A DNA stretch of 64,000 nucleotides from Heligmosomoides polygyrus polygyrus (lineage: Eukaryota; Nematoda; Chromadorea; Rhabditida; Heligmosomidae), in contig OX377202.1 in the NCBI GenBank assembly GCA_947396885.1, positions 20,398,001 through 20,462,000 on the forward strand, written 5' to 3'. The notes under the pieces are model-generated. The model was not told the origin of the DNA. It searched no databases and saw only the letters and a list, made by a program, of their open reading frames with translations. Position numbers and translations under genes: made by a program. The stretch's first letter is position 1. Each line of letters starts with the position of its first letter. Of the stretch, positions 50,890 through 60,154 are shown in pieces.

Positions 50890-51810
50890 GGAATCTGGAT
50901 TATCCTAGGAGGTGATTTCAGACAAATTCCTCCTGTCGTGCCAAAAGCAGGACGGTCCGAAATTCTGAACGTTTCTATCAAGAGCTCCCCACTGTGGCCT
51001 CATTTCTTTAAATACACATTAACTGAGAATGTGAGGGCGTCCAGCGGTGGAATCCGTTGGTCTAACTTTCTAATTCAACTTGGAAACGGAGAGCTCCAAA
51101 ACGATTCCAATGAAGTGAAAGTGCCCGACGATGTGCTGAGCTCTGGAGATATAGCAGATGAGATATTTGGTGATATAGTGACCTTAGAAGATATGTCCGC
51201 TGCAGTCGGTAGAGCGATTCTGACGCCTAGGAATTTCGACTCTTTGGAGATAAACAACAAAGTGCTTTCGAAATTACCTGGGCAGGAGAAGATTTACAGA
51301 AGCATAGATGAGGTTATGATTGACGAAAATGAAGCTAACAACGACACATAGTATTCATTGGAGTTTCTAAACAGCTTGACACCCCAGGGATACCCGCCAC
51401 ATGAACTCCATCTAAAGAAAGGAGCAGTCATAATGCTTCTGCGGAATCTTAGAGTCAACCAGGGTCTATGCAATGGTACGCGACTTACCGTTGAACATAT
51501 GGATAGGTACATTCTATGCTGCAAAATTGCAACTGGAGCAAAAAAAGGACAGTACGTGCTTATTCCTAGAATATTATTCTGTCCGCCTGCCTATGACACC
51601 TCACCGTGCAGATTTAAGAAAAGACAATTTCCTGTGCGTTTGGCGTACGCAATGACAATAAACAAGAGTCAAGGACAAACATTCGACAGAGTCGGTGTAT
51701 ACCTCCCCAGCCCAGTTTTTTCTCATGGTCAACTATACGTGGCGTGCTCACGTGTTCGACAGAGATCAAAATTTGGCTACCACCAGGACGGAAGACTATA
51801 TCAAGCGTAG
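50890..51810 (+). pseudogene. PIF1-like Helitron helicase, C-terminal part with in-frame stop
   Basis: Helitron Rep-helicases unwind DNA during rolling-circle transposition. Only the C-terminal part remains: GGDFRQIPPVVPKAGRSEIL (about 50905-50964), SPLWPHF, FLIQLGNGE, TPRNFDSLEINNKVL, then a TAG at 51349-51351. In the same frame follow [56 protein letters not shown] and [12 protein letters not shown] (helicase motifs V-VI). The N-terminal Rep (HUH) domain and the Walker A region are missing; the upstream DNA is minisatellite. Confidence 0.85.
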
Positions 51811-52139
51811 TATTCACCGAGATGTTTGAGTAAAAATTAAACCATTTTCGTTGCGCTATGAATAAAATTTTTTTGAAGCGCACATCTTTCTTTGTACAAG
51901 AGTAGTTCCTGAGATAAAGGCTAACTGTATTACCCCGCAAAGCGGGCAAGTGCGAGACACGCCGTTAGGCGTGTCGCAGCACTTGTTATATGTATAAAAG
52001 AGTAAGCGGTTGTGTCTGTCCTTCCTCTCCTCCGTCCTTCCGTCTGTCCTTCCGTCTATCCGTCCATCTGTCCGTCTGTCCATCTGGCCTTTCGTAAACA
52101 TCTAATAGTAGCCATCCGGGTTTAGGCGAGGTGATAACT

Positions 52140-52640
52140 ACGTCGTGTTGAGAGGGGTCAGAAGACGTGTCGTCGATGTCACGCAAAGGACGTCCGAGTT
52201 CCGAATGTGTGTCACCGACGTCGTGAAAGCGAACGTCCGAGTTCAGAAAGGCTGTCACTGACGTCGTTCAACAGACGTCTGGGTTCAGAAGACATGTCAC
52301 CAATGTCGCGCCAGGGGTTCCGTATTTCCACGACGTGTCAACGATGTCGCACAAAGCACGTCCGGCATGAGAAGACATGTCACCGACGTCGTTCAACAGA
52401 CGTCTGGGTTCAGAAGACATGTCACCAATGTCGCGCCAGGGGTTCCGTATTTCCACGACGTGTCAACGATGTCGCACAAAGCACGTCCGGCATGAGAAGA
52501 CATGTCACCGACGTCGTTCATCAGGTGCCTGGGTTCAGAAGAGGGTGTCACCGATGTCGCGAAAGCTCTGTCCGGATTCAGGCGACGTGTCACCGATGTC
52601 GCGCTAGCTGTTCCGGATTCACACGACGTGTTACCAATGA
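52140..52640 (+). repeat. Higher-order tandem repeat (125 bp = three units of about 42 bp)
   Basis: 52266-52390 and 52391-52515 are identical 125-bp blocks, and a third, diverged block starts at 52516. Each block has three related units of about 42 bp built on GACATGTCACCGACGTCG and related words (GGTTCAGAAGACATGTCACC, CCACGACGTGTCAACGATGT, GGCATGAGAAGACATGTCAC). Related units occur near 3.25, 35.2, 50.1, 50.6, 53.5 and 54.7 kb. Confidence 0.88.
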
Positions 52641-53480
52641 AAGTGGGACCTCTAATGGAGGACCGGTTAAGAATGGGGTCCAATAGGGACCGGTAAAGTG
52701 TTGACCAACAAAGGAGGGACCAGTGAAAGTAGGGCCAGCAATGGGGACCGGTGAGGGGGGGGGGTACAGTGAAGGGGGACCGGTGAAGGGGGAGGGATCC
52801 ATTAAAGGGGGGACCGGTAGATGGTTGACCAGTGGAGAGGGGACCAGGTGAAGGGGGAATCGGTAAGGAAAGGACCAGGAATGGGGAACAGTGGATGAGG
52901 ACCAGATGAAGGGGGACCGGTGAAAAAGGGACCAGTAATGGGGTCAGTGAAGTAGGGGGACGGGTCTAGTGAAGAGGGACCAGGAAAGGGTTGATGAATA
53001 AAAAGGGAGCCAGTGAGGGTGGGACATGTAAAGGAAGGTCCAGTGAAGATGGGAGCAGTAGTGGGACCGATGAATGGGGGGAGGACCAGTAAAGGGTGAA
53101 CCGGAAAAGGGCAGACAACCAAGGGGAACCAGCGAAGAGAGACCAGTAATGGGGGACCAGTGAGGGTAGGACCGGTGAATGAGGAGGAAGGGGTCCAGTG
53201 AAGGGGACCTGTAGAGGGTTGGCCAATAAAGGGGGGGGGGGAAGTGAAGGTGGGACCAGTAATGGGGAGCGGTGAAGGTGGGAGGTCTAGTGAAGGGGGA
53301 CCAATAAATGGGATAGCAATGAATTACCAGTCAAGAGGGGACCAGTAAGGGAGCCAATAAAGGGAAGACCATTTAAGGGGGTTCAGTAAAGGGTTCAGTA
53401 AGAGAACCATTAAAGGAGGGACCAGAAAAGGAAAGTACTGAAGGGGATCAGTGAAAGGGACCAATAAGGGACCAGTATTT
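52640..53480 (+). repeat. GGACCAGTGAAGGGG purine-rich array
   Basis: About 840 bp of words like GGGGACCAGTGAAGGG and GGACCGGTGAAGGGGG, 15-25 bp apart, with G runs up to nine. It directly follows the higher-order repeat. Similar DNA lies at 35395-35600, 50160-50330, 50440-50530 and, reversed, 54545-54660. Open frames on the minus strand (Pro/Ser/Leu-rich) are by-products. Confidence 0.85.
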
Positions 53481-54460
53481 TCCCTCAATGTCGTCCAACG
53501 TAGCGTCAGAAGACGTGCTACAGACGTCGTGCCACGTGTGTCGGGGTGCAAAAAAATGGGCCGTAGACGTCGGGACATACGTGTTCGGATTCAGCAAATC
53601 TGTCACAGGCGTTATCCGAAAATGTGTATACGGATCCAGAAGACCTTTCACAGATAAGACTTTGCACAGCATTCGTGAGATTTTCAGATGACTTTTTAAA
53701 GCGTACAACAACGAGCGTGTGCGTACTCGATTCCCACTTCCGTTTTCTGCCGGCACAATGTAAGGGGGTATAGGTGGAGTGGGTAGGGGTGGGGGGGGGG
53801 GGTAGGGAGAATGAGTAAAGGAATCGGAGTACTGTTATTCCCGTCGGTCTGTGAACTGCATCGGCCTTCCAATACCAGTTGATTTCATTTGTATTTCCGC
53901 AGAATAAGCACTTTGGATTAAGGCTCTCTATGTGTTCCTCGCCATGTACGCCACGAGTACTTCAGAGAATGAATCGCGGACGTGCGATAGAAGGTGGGTA
54001 GGCATCAAAGGAGCAGTTTTGAAGATTCTGTCCTAGCGTATCCTGTTATACTATTCTATATAGCAAAACCAGTTTTCTACTATAATGGATGAGGAAAAGC
54101 CTAAAGAGGACAAGAAGACGGTCAGGGTGTTCTATTCTCCGGGTTTGGGGGCGAAGCCCCCAACCAGACGTTTGGCGACCAGTATATAATAAATTAGTGT
54201 GGGATATGGCAGGACAGAATCCTCACTGTTCCTATAAAACTGTCCATCCTTTATCGCATGTACACGATTTGTTCTCCGAAGTGCCCATTTTCTATGTGGC
54301 GAGAAGCAGATTATTAGAATCTCAATCCGAAGTGCCTAAACTGCAGAAACATAATTAAAATTAATCGACAGGTCGACAGGTCGACAACGTTTACTTTAAG
54401 ACTGCAATAATACTTGTCCGGATCCCATAGTCACTCTCCATACCTCTTCCCCCCCTCACG
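53481..54460. other. Repeat-derived DNA, no supported gene
   Basis: 53485-53665 holds more roughly 42-bp units (AGCGTCAGAAGACGTGCTAC). A G-run lies near 53790-53803. TTTGGGGGCGAAGCCCCCAA at 54144-54163 is a tight hairpin with a GAA loop, similar to Helitron 3' hairpins, ending AACCAG. A palindrome of ACAGGTCGACAGGTCGAC words sits near 54369. Confidence 0.45.
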
Positions 54461-54540
54461 TTGCCACGACGTGACGACACTCCTTCTGCATCCCGACACA
54501 TGACTGCCACGACTTCTGTGACCCATCTTCAGAAACCGGA
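54461..54540 (+). repeat. 80-bp direct repeat, first copy
   Basis: ACGTTGCCACGACGTGACGA, CACTCCTTCTGCATCCCGAC and CACGACTTCTGTGACC recur at 55087-55168 with a few changes, 626 bp downstream in the same orientation. Confidence 0.75.
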
Positions 54541-54544
54541 CGCA

Positions 54545-55086
54545 CACTGAACGACACTGAGGGAAAACTTTGGTCCCCCTTGTTCTCCCCTTCTAGTGGT
54601 CGCCCTTGTTGATCCCCTCTTTACTGGTCCCCCTCCTACTGGTTACCCTTACTCGGGATTCCTACGCGCGTTGGACGACGTCTTCAGAACGTCTTCTGAA
54701 TGCTGACGAATGTTGGACAACGTCTGCGGCACGTCTTCTGAATCCCCATGCCCTGCGCCAAGGTTATCAGTTCGCCAGCAATCGGCCATGATTTAGCTGA
54801 AAGCAAAGCCGGCTGGCATAGGCCGCACTGTCGTAGGCATACCTTGGCTTCAGTCCCTCTTCCCGTGACGGACAACGTGACCCACGGATTTAGCAGATTA
54901 TATGTAATAAGATATGGAACGGGGTGCTATGTGTATTGGGGGGGGACTCTCTCCGCTTCTATTCCCTCCTTGAAATTATACCAGAGCCTCAGCTGCTGTG
55001 TCATGATGCTACGGCTTCAATTTAAATGCAAGGAATTTGATTATATATTATGGGATGAAGTACGCAACCCCGGCGTTGAGAGTGAC
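54545..55086. other. Repeat-derived DNA between the direct repeats
   Basis: 54545-54660 is the reverse complement of the GGACCAG array (TTACTGGTCCCCCTCC). 54670-54745 carries reversed minisatellite units (ACGTCTTCTGAATG). The rest shows no gene. Confidence 0.5.
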
Positions 55087-55168
55087 CACGTTGCCACGAC
55101 GTGACGACACTCCTTCTGCATCCCGACACACGATTGCCACGACTTCTGTGACCGATCTTCAGAAAGGG
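55087..55168 (+). repeat. 80-bp direct repeat, second copy
   Basis: Matches 54461-54540; followed by GGGGCTGATCACTGAAC, a word that itself recurs near 55336. Confidence 0.75.
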
Positions 55169-55679
55169 GCTGATCACTGAACCCTCCCGACTAGGACAGA
55201 ACCAAGTTTTGTAGAAATTCTTCACGGGTGTTGTGGAGGAAGAAGATAGTGTCTCCGGTCAGAGGTCAGGTTGGTCATGCAGAACGACGGGCCAATCTAC
55301 CTAGTTAGTCTCCAACATTGCCTCGATCCGAGTTAGGGCTGATCACTGAACTTTTCGTCGCGGATACGATGCTACAATCCGCAGAATAGGTGTAAGACGG
55401 AAGGGGGACCATCAAGCACGTGGTAGTGTACATCAGCCCTTACTCTTCCGGCGGTTCAGCTTCACGACGTTGGGACGAATGTTGTGGTGTAGTAGACTGA
55501 CTTCGGACGTTTGACGAGAAAAGCGTCGACCAAATTCTGAAGTTAGGCAGCATACACTCCATCCTGTGGTGCAAGCAGAAGGAGACCTAAAATAGAGCTG
55601 TAGATTCCTTGAATTTTTCTGTTAACGAGGTACATATTTGGATGGAATTTTTATTTCTAACCTTGTTGCCGTCTGATTT
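55169..55679. other. Intergenic DNA, nothing recognised
   Basis: No gene or known repeat beyond the recurring GCTGATCACTGAAC word. Confidence 0.4.
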
Positions 55680-56180
55680 TCTTAGAGAGTGTCCATATTT
55701 ATCTGGAGGACAGTCGCCTTGATAAGGAAAGTACACATTTCCTTTCTAAAAGTGTCCAGTCTGTTTAGAACAGTGTTCACTTAGCTCTACATGTGCTAAG
55801 TGTACCATTTTCACGTAAAAATGGATCTTTCCAAGCCAAATTAGAGCAAACTTAACGCTTTTGAAATCAACCTGAACATCTTCTATGTAAATCAAAGCGA
55901 GCTTCTTCCACATTAAGCTAAAGGCTTCCCAAAACGCTGGAATATTTTTTGTTCAATTGCAGTTTCAGATTAACTTCTTGAACTTTCAATCCATTCACCC
56001 AACAAATGAGTACACTGTTTGAAATTTTATGAAGTACACATTTTCTGAAAAAGAAATAATGGCATAAAGCTTGTTTTAAAGGGCACGAAGGCGGTTATTT
56101 TCCATTGCCAAAGAAGAAACTGCACCATGCTCTCGTCCAAAACGTTGTGATTTTTAGTCAATTGACAGCAAGTGTGTGTG
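55680..56180 (-). repeat. AT-rich dispersed repeat, copy 3
   Basis: Read on the minus strand, CCGCCTTCGTGCCCTTTAAA, CAAGCTTTATGCC, TCATTTGTTGGGTGAATGGA and GAACAAAAAATATTCCAGCG match 2700-2990 on the plus strand. Copy 2 is in GPCR intron 1. Confidence 0.55.
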
Positions 56181-56289
56181 GAATTTCACACCAGTAAGCG
56201 ATGCAGCAAATGTTTTGCAGAGAACACACATATCACAATATCCCGATATCGAGGCTACTAAAAAGATGTTTGGATGTTCTGTTCGGTCA

Positions 56290-56362
56290 AACAGCGCGGT
56301 TGGTGTAAGGTTGCATCACTGCCCGGAAAGCAGAAGGTACGGGTTCGAGTTCCGCCTGGCGC
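56290..56362 (+). repeat. tRNA-like sequence (pseudo-tRNA)
   Basis: GGTTGGTGTAAGGTTGCAT (D-arm region), ACTGC-CCGGAAA-GCAG(A) (a 4-5 bp anticodon-type stem with a 7-nt loop) and ACGGGTTCGAGTTCCG (T-arm with paired CGGG/TCCG) suggest a cloverleaf. Position 33 would be C, not the near-universal T, and the acceptor stem pairs only in part, so it is probably not a working tRNA gene. Confidence 0.4.
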
Positions 56363-56998
56363 AACAGTTTATGATCGTAACTAAACATCCACTTAAGAGC
56401 TTGTATTTTCTATAACAGCGCTCCCCGGATAAGCAAAAATGTGGAAAAACGCATATCACATATTTGATTCATGTTCCTATGAGTGGCATTTACATTACCA
56501 ATCAGCTGAAATTGCGACGCTTTTCGGCACGGCTCAATCTCTTTTAATGCGCTGAATGCTACCTAGCTAGTAGTGACTTTGTTTCGTTTTGAATCATTTG
56601 GAACCAAAGTTATGATTTAAAAATCCAGCAAAGGTAGGTGTTCGTAAATATTTTGCCGCCACTATATGTGGATGGGTATTTCCATTGCCAATTGAATTTT
56701 GCTATGTGACACTCTTAGGAAAGATAGTGAAGCTATTGCGGAAAACCCATTCTAACGACATGAAATTGGAATTGTAGACCTTTTTTACATGACATCAGTA
56801 GTTGGAAAACTTAAATCGAATACCTGAGCAGCCGTTTCGTCGTTAACACCTTCGTAAGCTCTCCATCGACCACATATGTTCGAAGTTTTCCTCACGTTAC
56901 ACTGGAATCGTAGACTTTCTCCGTCGTTTGAAAATTGTTCCCTTTGATGACTACTGGTTTCAGGAACGGTTTAGAATATCTTTTGGTCTGGCAGAGCA

Positions 56999-57190
56999 GT
57001 GGCAAAGGTGCCTAAAACTCTAGAGTTTCATTCTGAGAGTCCACCTCCGCAGAGCAGAACCTCTTCCGGCAGTTCGGCGAGCTGCTCGTTCTGTGACCGA
57101 TCCGGCCACGACGACGTTCTCTGGCAGTTCACCGATCAGACCACCGACCGACGGGTCCATGTCGACTCTCGGTGTGCCGCGGTGCACCTG
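56999..57190 (+). other. Candidate exon with a CxxC motif
   Basis: The plus frame reads PKTLEFHSESPPPQSRTSSG, SSASCSFCDRSGHDDVLWQF and TDRRVHVDSRCAAVHL, with GC-rich third positions unlike the flanks. CSFC and HVDSRC could be zinc ligands, but no family is recognised. An acceptor-like CTGGCAG lies at 56989-56995. No partner exon was found. It precedes the tRNA-like repeat at 57285 and may belong to it. Confidence 0.25.
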
Positions 57191-57284
57191 TGTGTGTCTC
57201 TGTCTGTGTCCGTGTGTTCAATGCATATCGATGGGAATTGATCGTGGTTGTCGCTTGATAAGTGCGCTGTGCGGCGGCCGATAA

Positions 57285-57372
57285 CAGGGTGTACGTGGTG
57301 GTCTGGTAAGTGTGCTGCTTATGAGATCACGCGTATATTCGCCGCGCAGGTTCGACGCCCCGCCACGGTTTT
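57285..57372 (+). repeat. tRNA-like repeat family 2, copy 3
   Basis: ACAGGGTGTACGTGGTGGTC, TGGTAAGTGTGCTGCTTATG, AGATCACGCGTATATTCGC and CAGGTTCGACGCCCCGCC. The 33-bp middle block is almost identical to the other two copies. Confidence 0.6.
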
Positions 57373-57625
57373 TGGTTTTGCCGCCGGTGGTTTTTCACGT
57401 TACACACCAGGCCGCATCACAACGAGATCGTGTTCGAGCATCCGCCAGGTGGCCGACCACCATCGCTCTGCCACGGATCTCCGCAGTGCATTGTTCGGAA
57501 AAGTTCCTGTGCACTTTTCGGTGCATGTGCATCCTGGCCTCTCTCTGCCAGCTAAGAAGCGATCTCAAATCGCTAGACCAACCAGAATCAGTCCAGATGA
57601 GGTGATCTTTTCGGCTACTAACAAG

Positions 57626-57910
57626 GAGAGCCTCCAAAGTGGCGGTGAGCTTTTGCGGAGGAATTTTTACAGGATGTAGGGTCCCGTGTGGGGAGTCCAA
57701 AACCATTGTTAGTTTTTTCGAAATGATCTTCTGTGGTCGAAAAAAGCGTGTGGACACATGAGCACGAATATCACATTCGGATGGGTGGCAGCAGCACGAC
57801 GTGCTGCTGCCACCCACCCGAATGTGATCGGTTAGCGTAGAGGTAGTGCAGTAGCTTCACAGGAGCATGGTCGTGGGTTCGATCCCCTTTTACTGATGTT
57901 TTGTATTTTG
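57626..57910 (+). repeat. Left arm of a long inverted repeat with tRNA-like sequence
   Basis: AGAGCCTCCAAAGTGGCGGT, GAGCTTTTGCGG, CCAAAACCATTGTTAGTTTT, TTCTGTGGTCGAAAAAAGCG and TGTGGACAC are matched in reverse at 58725-58866. The tRNA-like part (GGTTAGCGTAGAGGTAGTGC ... GTGGGTTCGATCCCC, 57830-57890) is matched in reverse at 58612-58690. These are two copies of one repeat in opposite orientation. Confidence 0.75.
57770..57828. repeat. Near-perfect 59-bp palindrome
   Basis: Two 29-bp arms (57770-57798 and 57800-57828) around a single A. ATCACATTCGGATGGGTGGC then AGCAGCACG on the left; CGTGCTGCTGCCACCCACCC then GAATGTGAT on the right. Only one base pair is mismatched. The right copy of the surrounding repeat does not have this palindrome. 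Confidence 0.92.
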
Positions 57911-58607
57911 CGATTCATTGGGACCCTTATCCCCATTTCCAACACATTTTTTAATAAAAAAACGACAACAAATGTCGTTTACGCTGATCGAGCTCTTTGA
58001 AAGTGGAAAGCTGAGAATTTTTGACTTCCAGGTTAAGCAAGTCAACAACTGATGTCAGGTTTGTGATCAGCACCCCAAAAAACCCCATGCACAAAGTTTG
58101 GGCAAAATTGATGCATCCTACCTCGCCACCCTCACTCACTCACACCTCTAACCTGTCATGAGAAAACGGGAAACCGATGTCAGATTCATGATCAGCACTC
58201 CACGTAACACTCGTAACCAAAGTATGAATAACTATTTTTTTTCGATCTCACTAGTACAGTGCATGGGCCCCTTTAGATTTTCGAACAGTCAAGATGTTTC
58301 AAGATGTGGTGTTGTAGATAGCAAATTCTATTAAATTCTTTACATGGATGGAGTCAAAAACGTAGTAACCAATTGGTAAGAATAGCTAATGATGTACCAG
58401 CCTTCTCCAACAATGATGGAAGATTGCAAAAAAGCATGTAAACGAAATACACTGCTCACAAACTGAACATCTACGCTTCTCTCTATCCCCCGTTAAAAAA
58501 GGACGTAGGAACACCAATATTTTACTACTTTCTGTGTAGCCCTAAACCGTGTTTTTGTTAAAAAATGTGTTGAAAATGGGGATGAAGCGTCCTACTGACG
58601 ACAAATC
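57911..58607. other. Spacer of the long inverted repeat
   Basis: AT-rich, no gene supported. TGATGTCAGGTTTGTGATCAGC and GATGTCAGATTCATGATCAGC-type words (58050, 58175) form a short direct repeat. Confidence 0.4.
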
Positions 58608-58866
58608 GCAAAATGCAAAAGCACCAGTAAACGGAGGAACCCACGACCTTGCTTCCGTGAAGCTACAACACTACCACTACGCCAACCGACCACACAGGGC
58701 TGGGTGGGAGCAGGGCGTGACGAACTTCGCGCTCACGCGTCCACACGCTTTTTTTCGACCACAGAAGAGCATTCTAAAAAACTAACAATGGTTTTGGACT
58801 CCCACATGTGACCCTAGATCCTGTGAAAATTCCACCGCAAAAGCTCACCGCTACTTTGGAGGCCCT
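58608..58866 (-). repeat. Right arm of the long inverted repeat
   Basis: Minus-strand copy of 57626-57910: tRNA-like GGTTGGCGTAGTGGTAGTG and GGTCGTGGGTTCCTCCG (58612-58690), then ACCACAGAAGAGCATTCTAA and ACTAACAATGGTTTTGGACT on the plus strand. Confidence 0.75.
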
Positions 58867-60152
58867 CATTGTAAAGCAACGACTGCATGTACGACCTCAT
58901 ACTCTCGCCAACAGTTGAACTTCGCATTAGGCTGGCTGACCTAATACTAAGACTATGTTGCCAGAGAGCAGCAATGGCAGTAGGAGCTGGCGTTTCCATG
59001 ACTTCCTGCAGCTTTCCAACTGTTAGGGTGGCCGAAAAGTTTCGACCACCCTTTAATTGCGCCCCATTTCAGGCTCAAAACTAAATGAGGCAGTGGTTGT
59101 GGGCCATGCATCCGACTATTCGTCGATATCATTGGAGCAATGTAGCATTAGCCTCCGAACACCTTAGGTTCGGGATCATCCGCTTTGTTCAGATCTTTCA
59201 TACGAGTCCGCTTTTCCTAAGTCGCATAGGAGAGGCCTACTGCATAGCCCAGTGACTGAATGGAGAGTAAAGAACGGAGCTTCTTGGGCTACGCCATGCA
59301 TTTGACTTTTCTTGGATAACGTTGAATTATAGTAGCTTTGGCCCTCATCCAATGTGTATATCCATTGTTCAAACCTTCCAGGCAAATCTGCTGTTTCCTA
59401 TCCTTTGCAAGAGATCCCAGCCTACATGACGTGGGGCCTGGACTGACTGGAACGCAAAGCACAGAACGTCTTTAGCACGCCACTCCAATCGCGCTACAAG
59501 TGTCTTCTCTTCGTGTCAGTCATCCATCGAAATGGCTAGTGATTTAGAATTGTGTTCCTTCAGACACTCTTCTAGTGCCGTTCTACAAAGGGTTTGGTCT
59601 TTGAATTGGTTCCGAAATCTGCTGAGTGTTCACCTTAGCGAAATCGCGGACGAATTTGTTGCGGCTGGCAGAGAAATCACCGCTCATCCCAGTACGTGTG
59701 GTGCGCTTGGAGCAGTGGTAGTGATCCATGTTTGCGGACGGCAGGCTAAGGTTCGAGGCCTTTGATTTCACTGAGTTCTCTCAACCTAGACACCTTGTAT
59801 GCACAAGGTAAAGATTTTGTTGCTACGAGCTCTGTAGAGCGTTACTCGACTTGACATTTCACACATTTTCTTTGTTGTTTCATCAGTGCTGAAGCTATTT
59901 GAAACCCCTCTATGTAGTTTTTGAGCATAGATTTTTGACTCCATTTGTAAAAAAAATTCACAAGAGCAGTTTTGTTTTCAATCTCTCAAAATAAAACGTG
60001 TATAGTTTTAGTCTGTTGCAAAATTAATAGACGAAACGGACCGCTTACTTCAAACTGCTATAACTCAGCAAAAAAAACAACATTCCTAATCGAAGGAAAA
60101 GCATCCACAATCGACACATTTTGCCAACGAACACGTGGTCAAACTAATCATT
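58867..60152. other. Intergenic DNA, no supported gene
   Basis: A SINE-like relic (TACGCCATGCATTTGACTTT, about 59291) on the minus strand and a tRNA-like word pair (GGAGCAGTGGTAGTGATCC, AAGGTTCGAGGCC, 59708-59760) are present. No coding sequence recognised. Confidence 0.4.
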
Positions 60153-60154
60153 TA

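Larger units (their letters stand above)
49640..51985 (+). mobile_element. Helitron-like element with tandem repeats and helicase remnant
   Basis: Its 3' end (about 51945-51985) has a GACACGCC-GTTA-GGCGTGTC hairpin, then GCAGCACTTG followed by T, as Helitrons do just before their 3' end. The helicase ends 140 bp earlier. The 5' boundary is guessed at CACCTATATATAAAAGAG (about 49640-49657). A related TATATGTATAAAAGAG starts right after the 3' end, as if another copy were joined in tandem. Inside: 52-bp tandem repeats, roughly 42-bp units (CAGATTCAGAAGTCGTGCCG) and purine-rich GGACC repeats. Confidence 0.55.

Noticed and set aside
52590..53226. Pro/Ser-rich minus-strand open frames
   Set aside because: By-products of the GGACCAG array; no start or domain support.
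56290..56362. Working tRNA gene (anticodon GGA)
   Set aside because: The position before the anticodon is C instead of T, and the acceptor stem pairs poorly; a tRNA-derived repeat is more likely.
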